A DNA stretch of 5,958 nucleotides from contig JAEWPX010000172.1 in assembly GCA_023399375.1 (NCBI GenBank), positions 1-5,958 of the forward strand. Direction: 5' to 3'. Under the pieces are notes generated by a model. The model had not been told where the DNA came from. It was given only the letters and a program-made list of their open reading frames with translations, and ran no database searches. Below, one piece after another: positions 1 through 5,811 of this stretch. The stretch is from Pseudomonadota bacterium (lineage in GTDB: Bacteria; Desulfobacterota; Desulfovibrionia; Desulfovibrionales; Desulfovibrionaceae). The translations under genes and the position numbers were made by a program. Each line of letters begins with the position of its first letter. Positions within the stretch are counted from its first letter, which is position 1.

Positions 1-323
1 GCCCCAAGCAAAGCGACTACACCATTTTTGAAACGCCCGACCCGGCCACGCTGCGCGAGGTGCTGGCGCAGGCGCTCGGCGTCACGGGACGGGTGATCAA
101 GCGCCGCCTGCTCCTGCTTTGCGGCCAGACGCGCATCCATCTGGATCGCGTTACGGGGCTCGGCGATTTCCTGGAACTGGAAGTGCTGCTGCGGGAAGGC
201 CAGAGCGCGGCGCAGGGCGAAGCCATCGCCGAAGGCCTCTGCGCCCGGCTGGGCCTCGACCCGGACGCGCGCATCACCGGCGCCTACCGCGACCTGCTCG
301 CGGCCGCCGGGACGACGCCGTAG
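1..323 (+). CDS. CYTH-domain protein (class IV adenylate cyclase / triphosphatase superfamily), C-terminal part
   Basis: The 5' end lies outside the window. The first whole codon is at position 3 and the frame stays open for 106 codons to TAG at 321-323. The visible part carries the C-terminal half of a CYTH beta-barrel: a run of basic and hydrophobic residues (VIKRRLLLL), then TRIHLD, then the LGDFLELEVLL strand, which closely matches the CYTH pattern of alternating charged side chains lining the active-site tunnel. The helical tail after it (EGQSAAQGEAIAEGL) is also typical. Members bind a nucleoside triphosphate or organic triphosphate plus divalent metal. Characterised ones are class IV adenylate cyclases (CyaB), thiamine triphosphatases or polyphosphatases. 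The N-terminal ExExK motif is not in the window, so which activity applies cannot be told. A GTG at 60 in the same frame is internal, because the domain is continuous upstream of it. The K+ channel and nucleotide-binding genes downstream make a cyclase role attractive but unproven. Confidence 0.82.
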   Translation, partial: PKQSDYTIFETPDPATLREVLAQALGVTGRVIKRRLLLLCGQTRIHLDRVTGLGDFLELEVLLREGQSAAQGEAIAEGLCARLGLDPDARITGAYRDLLAAAGTTP

Positions 324-360
324 CTGTGAAGGGAGAGGAAGAAAGAAATGCCTCCGGCGG

Positions 361-385
361 CCAGGAGGGGCACTGCCCCTCCTGG
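361..385. repeat. GC-rich perfect hairpin in the 262-bp gap, possible terminator or dispersed element
   Basis: Arms CCAGGAGGGGC (361-371) and GCCCCTCCTGG (375-385) form a perfect 11-bp stem around a 3-nt loop. It is preceded by TGCCTCCGGCGG and followed by ACCTCCC, with no T-tract on the + side, so it is a poor intrinsic terminator. From memory, hairpins in this kind of context (CCTCCGGCGGCC then a variable G/C-rich stem) recur between genes in Desulfovibrio-type genomes; I cannot check this here. It lies 38 nt after the CYTH stop. The rest of the gap (324-360 and 386-585) shows no convincing gene. It has an isolated TTGACA at 412-417 but no matching -10 box at the right distance. Confidence 0.55.
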
Positions 386-585
386 ACCTCCCGAATGGGG
401 GGAAGGTCAGTTTGACAGGAGCAGTGGGCTCCAGGGCAGGCCGGTCGCTGGCGGGGCCATGGACGCGGGCAATCGACGAAACGGCATTTTGACTATACAA
501 GAGCCCGCATGGGCACACAAGCGATCCTGGGTCCTCTGCCGCGCTCCGGGCGCAGGGATGCGCGCGGCGTAGCGGGGAAGCGGCC

Positions 586-1782
586 GTGAACGCCCCGGTC
601 GCGCTGTTGCGTCGGTTTTTCGCTTCCCCGCTGGCCACGGCGCTTGCCCTGGTGCTGCTTATCCTCCTGTCGGCTTCGGCCGCGTTCTATCTTCTCGAAT
701 TCGCCGGCAATCCCGATAAAACGTATTTCGACGCCCTGTGGTGGGCCATGGTCACGCTTTCGACCGTGGGCTACGGCGACATCGTGCCTACGACCGTGGC
801 CGGGCGGCTGGTGGGCATGGCCATCATGGCCACGGGCGTGGGCGTCATGGCGGCGCTGACCGGCAATCTGGCCTCGGCGCTCATCGAACGCAAAAACCGC
901 AAACGTCAGGGGCTGTTGCCAGTGAAGACTTCCGACCACTGCCTGGTGCTCGGCGTCAACGCCCAGGCGCCGGAACTGCTGCGCGCCCTTGCCGCGTCCG
1001 CCCCCGTGCACAAGCGTGGGCCGGCCGTGGTGCTCGTCGCGCCGTTGACGCCCGAGGATTTCGCCGAATTGGCCGCGGACCTGGACCTTGGCGAGCGCCT
1101 GGAGTTCTGCCGGGGCAATCCGGCCCACGAACCCACCCTGGGCCGCGCCTCGCCGGGTACGGCCCGCGCGGCCTACATCCTGTCCCAGGACGGCCTGTCC
1201 CCGGAGGACGCCGACCAGCAGACCCTGCTTGCGGCCCTGACCTTTCGCGGTCTGGCCCCCAAGGTGCGGCTGTGCGCCGAGGCCCTGCTGGAAACCAGCC
1301 GCAAGCCCCTCAGCCGCGCCGGCGTGGACGTGACCGTGGTGCGCGGCGAACTGGCCGGCCGGGCGCTCGGGGCCATGGGCGAGCATCCCGCGCTGTGGCA
1401 TTTTCTGGAACGCCTCCTTGGCGGCGCGGGGCATCGGGCCATGGCGGCCCGGACGTTTTCCGCCGAGGAAAAGGGGCTTGTCTGGTCGCAGCTCGTGGCC
1501 AAGGTCATGGCCGCGGACGGGCGGATGCCCGTTGCGGTCTTTCGCCTGCGTCGCGACATCGACATCCGCGAGCTGCTCGATGCGGATTCGGCGCTCGACC
1601 AGTTCATTTCCGAGCTGTTCGCGGCCTACGGCCAGGACGGGCATATCGGCAGCGAGGGGCCGAGCGTGGTGGTCAATCCCGGCGACGGGCTGGACCTCGG
1701 GGGATACGACGGGCTGATCTTCCTGCGCGCGGGCGGCCCCGAGCGCAAACCCGCGGCCGTCGCGGAAGGCGGGGGGGCGTAG
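586..1782 (+). CDS. Two-TM potassium channel with cytoplasmic RCK-like domain
   Basis: Encodes 398 residues. It is predicted to be an inner-membrane K+ channel subunit that assembles as a tetramer. Residues about 14-37 form TM1, 47-66 the pore helix and selectivity filter TVGYGD (60-65), and 72-99 TM2; basic residues RKNRKR follow at the cytoplasmic face. From about residue 117 (DHCLVLGVN) a Rossmann-like RCK N-domain begins. Its strand/turn GNPAHEPTLGRA near 177 and AAYILSQDG are typical of TrkA-N/RCK proteins. The GxGxxG motif is degenerate (LGVNAQAP), as in several MthK-type channels, so NAD binding is doubtful. The end (VVVNPGDGLDLGGYDGLIFL) resembles an RCK C-domain. The GTG start is chosen for GGGGAAG 5 nt upstream and because TM1 follows directly. 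The stop abuts the ATG of the nucleotide-binding gene, so the two are almost certainly cotranscribed. The family is secure; the gating ligand is not known. Confidence 0.9.
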   Translation: MNAPVALLRRFFASPLATALALVLLILLSASAAFYLLEFAGNPDKTYFDALWWAMVTLSTVGYGDIVPTTVAGRLVGMAIMATGVGVMAALTGNLASALIERKNRKRQGLLPVKTSDHCLVLGVNAQAPELLRALAASAPVHKRGPAVVLVAPLTPEDFAELAADLDLGERLEFCRGNPAHEPTLGRASPGTARAAYILSQDGLSPEDADQQTLLAALTFRGLAPKVRLCAEALLETSRKPLSRAGVDVTVVRGELAGRALGAMGEHPALWHFLERLLGGAGHRAMAARTFSAEEKGLVWSQLVAKVMAADGRMPVAVFRLRRDIDIRELLDADSALDQFISELFAAYGQDGHIGSEGPSVVVNPGDGLDLGGYDGLIFLRAGGPERKPAAVAEGGGA

Positions 1783-2310
1783 ATGGGCGAGGCGTCCTGG
1801 GCCAGGGCCGAGCTGTTCGCCGGGCTGTCGTCCGGGGAACTCGACGCGGTGCGGCCGTTTTTCGACACGGTGGAGCTTCCCGCCGGCCGCGACGTCATTG
1901 TCGAGGGCACGCCCGGGGACGACATGTTCATCCTTGTTTCGGGCAAGGTGCGCGTGCGCAAGGCCATGGTGCAAAAGGGCATTGCCGTGCCGGCGCTGGA
2001 GGCCGAGGCCGGGGGCAAGACCCTGGCGGACCTAAGCGACGCCCAGAGCCCGTTTTTCGGCGAGATGGCGCTCCTTGACCGCGACATCCGCTCGGCGAGC
2101 GTCACGTGCCTCACGGACTGCCGCTTTCTGCGCATCGACCGCGACCGCTTTTTCAGGTTTTTGGCCGAGCGGCCGGAGATCGGCGTGAAGCTGGTCACGG
2201 CGCTGGCCAAACGGCTCGCCCGCGTGGTGCGCAAGAACAACAACGAGATCGTGAAGTTGACCACGGCCCTGGCGCTGGTCTTAAGCCGCCGCGGGCAGGG
2301 CAGGGGGTAG
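1783..2310 (+). CDS. Stand-alone cyclic nucleotide-binding domain protein (CRP-N/CAP-ED fold)
   Basis: Encodes 175 residues. It starts LFAGLSSGELDAVRPFF, the usual lead-in helix of the cAMP-binding fold. Then come beta-roll strands with the glycine turn EGTPGDDMFILVSGKV (41-56) and the phosphate-binding cassette FGEMALLDRDIRSASV (92-107). G93, E94, R103, S104 and A105 of the cassette match the residues that hold the cyclic phosphate and ribose in CAP and in channel domains. An insertion of about 20-25 residues (roughly 63-88) separates the fourth strand from the cassette. The last 45 residues form only a helix (PEIGVKLVTALAKRLARVVRK), with no helix-turn-helix, so it is not a Crp-type DNA-binding regulator. 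The ATG follows the channel stop without a gap, with a run of seven G at 1771-1777 as ribosome site, which implies translational coupling. The likely job is cytosolic sensing for the channel, though protein-protein docking without ligand is possible. Confidence 0.85.
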   Translation: MGEASWARAELFAGLSSGELDAVRPFFDTVELPAGRDVIVEGTPGDDMFILVSGKVRVRKAMVQKGIAVPALEAEAGGKTLADLSDAQSPFFGEMALLDRDIRSASVTCLTDCRFLRIDRDRFFRFLAERPEIGVKLVTALAKRLARVVRKNNNEIVKLTTALALVLSRRGQGRG

Positions 2311-2315
2311 GGAGG

Positions 2316-3428
2316 CTACTTCCGCAGCGCCGGATGCTCCATGACGATTTCGCCGTCCACGTAGCGGAAGACCACGTCGCGGGTCTCCTCGGGCACGGCG
2401 AGCACCGCTTCGCCGATGCCGATTTCGACGTTGGCCCCGACGTGGCCGGGCACGATCACGCGGCAGGCGGAAAACCGCCGCATCGCCGCCGGATGCGACC
2501 ACAGCCGCGCCAGCTGCATCCGGCAGGACTCCAGCAGCTTTTCCAGGCGCAGCGCATCCGCCCCGCAGACTTCGGCCCGTTCGCCGCCCCGGGCCATTTC
2601 CTCCCGGCAGGTCGCAAGCTCCATGACCAGTTCGCGCACGCGCGCCTTCAAATGCTGGTCCTTGTGGATGCGCTCGGGATCGTAGCCCAGGAGCAGCCGC
2701 GTCTGGCTCTGGCTGCCGCCGCCGAGTTGCTCGCCCACGTAGACCGCCTCGCCGCAATACGCCTCGCCGCCGACGAGCCGGCCCTTGACCGCGAGCTTTT
2801 CCCCGGCAAACAGCCGGCAATGCATGCTCGCGCCGTCGATGAGGATGTTCTGGCCCGCGTGCAGCACCGCGTTTTCGCAGTATTTGGCCCGGATGCTCTT
2901 GCCCGCGCGCACCGTGGACCGGCCGCCGCCCTGGATGCCGGCCTGGCAGGAGACCCCGCCCATGGCGCGCAGTTTGGCCGCTTCCACCGTGCCGCGCACG
3001 GTGATGTTGCGCCCCATGACCAGAAAGCCCGAGCGCACGCCGCCGCCCACGAGCACGTCGCCCACGGCCACGATGTTGCCGGTGTGAAAATCGATGTCGC
3101 GCCCGATGGAGAGCGTCTCGCGCACCAGGATCAGCCCGTCCACGCAGGAGACGTGGCCGTTGACCGCGGCCAGGAGCCGCCTGGGGTTGGACGGGTCGAC
3201 GCGGCAGCCCTCGCCGTGGGGAAAGGCCAGATCGTCGGAGAGGATGGTTTCCGGCTCCTGCGGCTCGTCCGGGTCGACCTCCTCCCATTCGGCCAGGAGC
3301 TGGCCGGCGACCACGTTCTGGGCGTAGCCCAGGTCGAACTGGTCCACGGACCCGTCCTCGCGGTTTTTCGGACGCAACCGGCGGCGTTCATAGTCCGGAT
3401 CGAAATGGTATCTGAGAAGGTACGGCAT
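2316..3428 (-). CDS. FapA/DUF342-family polymer-like beta-helix protein
   Basis: Encodes 370 residues. Residues about 108-250 are a right-handed beta-helix with the FapA hallmark DIDFHTGNIVAVGDVLVGGGV near 111. Later turns follow the family order (GRNITVRGTVEAA, AMGGVSCQAGIQGGG, AGKSIRAKYCENAVLHAG, LVGGEAYCGEAVYVG, then a TRLLLGYD exit strand). A helical, charged stretch (about 253-312) looks coiled-coil and a short beta segment ends the chain. FapA proteins of Vibrio help place flagellar components at the pole; most homologues are uncharacterised. This one is shorter than typical FapA (commonly 500 residues or more) and its first 60 residues are acidic and differ from the usual N-domain. The start ATG at 3426-3428 has GGCGGAAG a few nt upstream on the coding strand. 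No flagellar gene is in the window, so the role is open. It faces the nucleotide-sensor gene tail to tail, with only 5 bp between stops. Confidence 0.82.
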   Translation of the reverse strand: MPYLLRYHFDPDYERRRLRPKNREDGSVDQFDLGYAQNVVAGQLLAEWEEVDPDEPQEPETILSDDLAFPHGEGCRVDPSNPRRLLAAVNGHVSCVDGLILVRETLSIGRDIDFHTGNIVAVGDVLVGGGVRSGFLVMGRNITVRGTVEAAKLRAMGGVSCQAGIQGGGRSTVRAGKSIRAKYCENAVLHAGQNILIDGASMHCRLFAGEKLAVKGRLVGGEAYCGEAVYVGEQLGGGSQSQTRLLLGYDPERIHKDQHLKARVRELVMELATCREEMARGGERAEVCGADALRLEKLLESCRMQLARLWSHPAAMRRFSACRVIVPGHVGANVEIGIGEAVLAVPEETRDVVFRYVDGEIVMEHPALRK

Positions 3429-3474
3429 GGGCTTCCGCCGGTTTTCCGGGCTGCATGCGGGTCATTGGCCTATG

Positions 3475-3497
3475 ATGGGATTCGTATCGAACCCCAT
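3475..3497. promoter_or_regulatory. Operator-like 23-bp imperfect dyad in the divergent intergenic region
   Basis: Half-sites ATGGGATTCG (3475-3484) and CGAACCCCAT (3488-3497) are inverted repeats that match at 9 of 10 positions around a TAT centre. It lies 46 bp upstream of the beta-helix gene start and about 180 bp upstream of the acyl-CoA dehydrogenase start. The length and two-fold symmetry fit a dimeric repressor such as TetR or GntR types, which often control acyl-CoA dehydrogenase genes. No regulator gene is in the window. A TATGAT (3471-3476, + strand) touches its left arm but lacks a clear -35 partner. Confidence 0.4.
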
Positions 3498-3548
3498 GGG
3501 TTTACACAAGCCCCGGCCGCGCTTCGGTCACGAAACAGTTGCCCCGTC

Positions 3549-3580
3549 GGCGGGGGCGTGCGCAGCGCGCAGCCCCCGCC
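3549..3580. repeat. Long GC-rich hairpin between divergent genes
   Basis: GGCGGGGGC (3549-3557) pairs with GCCCCCGCC (3572-3580). Inside it TGCGC (3559-3563) pairs with GCGCA (3567-3571) around an AGC loop, leaving one bulged G at 3558, for 14 bp of G/C-rich stem. There is no T-run on either side, so a normal intrinsic terminator is unlikely. It sits just upstream of the proposed acyl-CoA dehydrogenase promoter and may be a dispersed intergenic element or an insulator against upstream transcription. Confidence 0.5.
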
Positions 3581-3603
3581 AATTGACGCACGGGAACGAA
3601 TAT

Positions 3604-3631
3604 TTTACCCTTCCATACTTTTTTGTATCAT
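3604..3631 (+). promoter_or_regulatory. Candidate sigma70-type promoter for the acyl-CoA dehydrogenase gene
   Basis: TATCAT (3626-3631) matches the -10 consensus at 5 of 6 positions. TTTACC (3604-3609) is a 4-of-6 -35 box with 16-bp spacing. Initiation near 3638 would give a leader of about 40 nt before the ATG at 3678. This A/T-rich patch (about 3598-3635) stands out in a GC-rich region, as promoters often do. An alternative is TTGACG (3583-3588) with a weak -10 at 3606-3611. Confidence 0.4.
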
Positions 3632-3677
3632 CCATCATGCGCAAAGGCGCGCCCAAACCACGAATTAGGCGAAACCT

Positions 3678-5726
3678 ATGGAAACTCTCCGCACCCTTCC
3701 GGGCGACGACGTCCGGCAAATCATGTGGCGTTTCGCGGACCGCTTCGACCTCCAGATGGCCGTCCAATCCACCCGCGCCGTGGCGCGGGGACTGGTCGCC
3801 CGGCTGGTGGCCGAGGGCGCGCGCCACTCCCACGAATGGAACGAGCAGAAAAACCAGCTGCTCGCCGCCTTCGACGAGTCCGGCATCACCGCCGTGTTCC
3901 TCGACCCGCATCAGGGCGGCTTCATCGAAGGCCCTAAAAATATGGCCCTGGCCCTGGTCGCCTTCGAACTGTCCTGGGTGGACGCCGGCGCGGCCACCTG
4001 CTCCCTGGCGAGCAACCTGGCCCTGTCGCCCATCCACGAGCGCGGCACCACCGAGCAGCGCGACCACTACATGAGCCTGTGCGCCCCGGCCCCGGACAAG
4101 ACCCCCTGGCGCGGCGCGTTCGGCCTGACCGAGCCGTTGCCCTACGTCGGCGTGGACACCGGCGTGCTCGTCGGCAAAGTGCGCGTCGATTCCTGGGAGG
4201 AAGGGCAGGAGCCCGTGCTCCAGGTCGACAAGCGCGGTCGCTTCATCACGGGCATGGACTTCGCCAATTTCGCCACCGTGGCCGTGGACACCGCCGACCC
4301 GCGCATCAAGACCTCGTGCATGGTCATCCTGGAAGAGACCGACCCCGGGCTTTTCGACCGCGGCGCGCCCACGCTCAAGATGGTCCACCAGCTGTCCTCC
4401 ACCCGCGACCCGGTCTTCAGCATGAAGGTTCCGGCCAGCCGCATCATCGGCGGCTACACGGTCAAAGACGGCTGCATCGTGCCCAACTACTCCCACTCCG
4501 AGATCATCGCCTCGGTGTTCCACCGCACGCGCGTGCCCGTGGCGCTCATGACCACGGCCAAGCTGCTCTCCGCGGTGGAGCCGGTCATCCGCTACCAGCG
4601 CGGCCGCTTCCGCGGCGGCGACGCCTGCGCCGAAGGCACGCCCAAGTACGAACTGGGGCTGCAGCAGAAGCAGGACGCCCCCATCCGTCTGGCCGAGCTC
4701 TGGGCCACGGGCGAGGCCGGCGCGTCCATGGGCTTCGCCACGGCGCGGCTGTTCGACCACCTCGACCCCACGGAAAAGCTCAAGGAAAAGGCCCTGGCCG
4801 ACGCCGGCGTCACGAGCATGCGCGCGCAGCTCACGGCGCTCAAAAAGGTCCTGCCCCAGTCCGCGGAATACGTGAACCTGCTTTTCACCCCCGAGGAGAC
4901 GCGCGACGCCGCCCGCTTCGCCGCCCTGGACGCCGATCCCGTGGTCAAGTACCAGGCCCTCGAAGCCGAGGCCGGCGTGCTCTGCCCGGCCTGCAAGCTC
5001 TGGAACACCGGCCACGGCGCGACCGTCATGCGCGAGGCCGTGGCGCTCATGGGCGGCTACGGCATCACCGAGGACTGCCCCGGGTTCCTGTTCCACAAGT
5101 GGAACGACTGCCAGCTCGAAGCCACCTACGAAGGCCCCGAGTGCGTGCAGCGCCGCCAGCTCTCGGTCACCATGGCCAGCGACGTCTTCGCCGTGTACCT
5201 CGAAAACTACGTCGCCGAGATGGAGCGCGTGGCCGCGACCAATCCCGAAACCGGCGCGGCGTCCGTCGCCGCCGGCTTCCGCCTCTGGAAGTCCGCCCTC
5301 GACATCCTTTCGGCCGGCAAGGACGCCGAAGGCAAGAAGCTCTACCACGGCAACCGCCAGGCCGTGACCTTCCCCCTGGCCGACGCCCTGTGCCCGCTGC
5401 TCGCCAGCCGCCACCTGATCCTCGACACCCTGGAACTGGCGGCCAAGGGCCCGGAAAACCCGATGGTGGCCGAAGGCCTTGCCGGGTACGTGTCCTTTTT
5501 CAGCGACCTGGCCAAGATCCAGTCCGCCAAGGCCGCGGGCGAAGCTGCGCGCGTCTGCGCGGGCCTCGTCCACGGCTACGCCCCCGAGGGCGCGGACCTC
5601 GCGGCGTTCGGCGCGCAGCGCGCCGCCGCGGACGCTTCGCTTGCCGGCCTCGGCGCGGCCCGGGAACGCGCCGGCCACGCGCTCACCCAGGTGATGATCC
5701 CGGAAGCGCTCGATTACCCGATGTAA
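3678..5726 (+). CDS. Acyl-CoA dehydrogenase family flavoprotein, long form
   Basis: Encodes 682 residues. It is predicted to be a cytosolic FAD enzyme oxidising an acyl-CoA thioester to the 2-enoyl form and passing electrons to ETF. The N-terminal helical domain (about 1-145) leads to AFGLTEP (147-153), the strand that contacts FAD and substrate. The family's usual GSD next to it is replaced by VGVD. The C-terminal helical domain has the FAD-site motif GGYGITEDCPG (459-469) and TYEGPECVQ, in which E485 aligns with the catalytic Glu of medium-chain acyl-CoA dehydrogenase (IYEGT). About 180 further residues follow, mostly alpha-helical, making it far longer than the roughly 380-400 residues of standard members and closer to the extended group. 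Start: ATG with AGG 8 nt upstream; the first residues METLRTLPGDD lead directly into the first helix. It is alone on its transcript: divergent neighbour upstream, terminator downstream. Substrate cannot be deduced. No ETF, thiolase or hydratase gene is nearby. Confidence 0.86.
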   Translation: METLRTLPGDDVRQIMWRFADRFDLQMAVQSTRAVARGLVARLVAEGARHSHEWNEQKNQLLAAFDESGITAVFLDPHQGGFIEGPKNMALALVAFELSWVDAGAATCSLASNLALSPIHERGTTEQRDHYMSLCAPAPDKTPWRGAFGLTEPLPYVGVDTGVLVGKVRVDSWEEGQEPVLQVDKRGRFITGMDFANFATVAVDTADPRIKTSCMVILEETDPGLFDRGAPTLKMVHQLSSTRDPVFSMKVPASRIIGGYTVKDGCIVPNYSHSEIIASVFHRTRVPVALMTTAKLLSAVEPVIRYQRGRFRGGDACAEGTPKYELGLQQKQDAPIRLAELWATGEAGASMGFATARLFDHLDPTEKLKEKALADAGVTSMRAQLTALKKVLPQSAEYVNLLFTPEETRDAARFAALDADPVVKYQALEAEAGVLCPACKLWNTGHGATVMREAVALMGGYGITEDCPGFLFHKWNDCQLEATYEGPECVQRRQLSVTMASDVFAVYLENYVAEMERVAATNPETGAASVAAGFRLWKSALDILSAGKDAEGKKLYHGNRQAVTFPLADALCPLLASRHLILDTLELAAKGPENPMVAEGLAGYVSFFSDLAKIQSAKAAGEAARVCAGLVHGYAPEGADLAAFGAQRAAADASLAGLGAARERAGHALTQVMIPEALDYPM

Positions 5727-5728
5727 CA

Positions 5729-5768
5729 ATGTGGGGCAGAGTTTCTCTCTGCCCCACATCTCTTTGTT
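5729..5768 (+). terminator. Strong intrinsic terminator after the acyl-CoA dehydrogenase gene
   Basis: ATGTGGGGCAGAG (5729-5741) and CTCTGCCCCACAT (5747-5759) form a perfect 13-bp stem with loop TTTCT, starting 2 nt after the TAA stop. The tail CTCTTTGTT is T-rich though interrupted. Perfect pairing and position directly after the stop make it a convincing rho-independent terminator. It also marks the border between GC-rich sequence and the AT-rich right end. Confidence 0.85.
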
Positions 5769-5811
5769 AAGTGTTTGGTATGAGTCTGTTGTTTAACCCA
5801 TGTGTGGGTCT

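Noticed and set aside
412..517. Promoter for the channel gene using TTGACA (412-417) or TTGACT (489-494)
   Set aside because: Neither has an acceptable -10 hexamer 16-18 bp downstream. TATACA at 494-499 likewise lacks a -35 partner, so no promoter was called.
348..572. 74-codon frame after a purine-rich AGGAAGAAAGAA ribosome-site lookalike
   Set aside because: It runs through the GC hairpin, has low-complexity P/G/A/R content and matches no family I know. More likely part of a non-coding intergenic element.
493..1974. 493-codon open frame on the - strand
   Set aside because: It lies antisense to the channel gene and the start of the sensor gene, both of which have clear family motifs. Its product is repetitive H/G/R/Q-rich sequence, typical of a shadow frame in GC-rich DNA.
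3528..5759. 743-codon open frame on the - strand
   Set aside because: It mirrors the acyl-CoA dehydrogenase gene, starts inside the terminator hairpin and shows no recognisable domain; GC-biased third positions explain its length.
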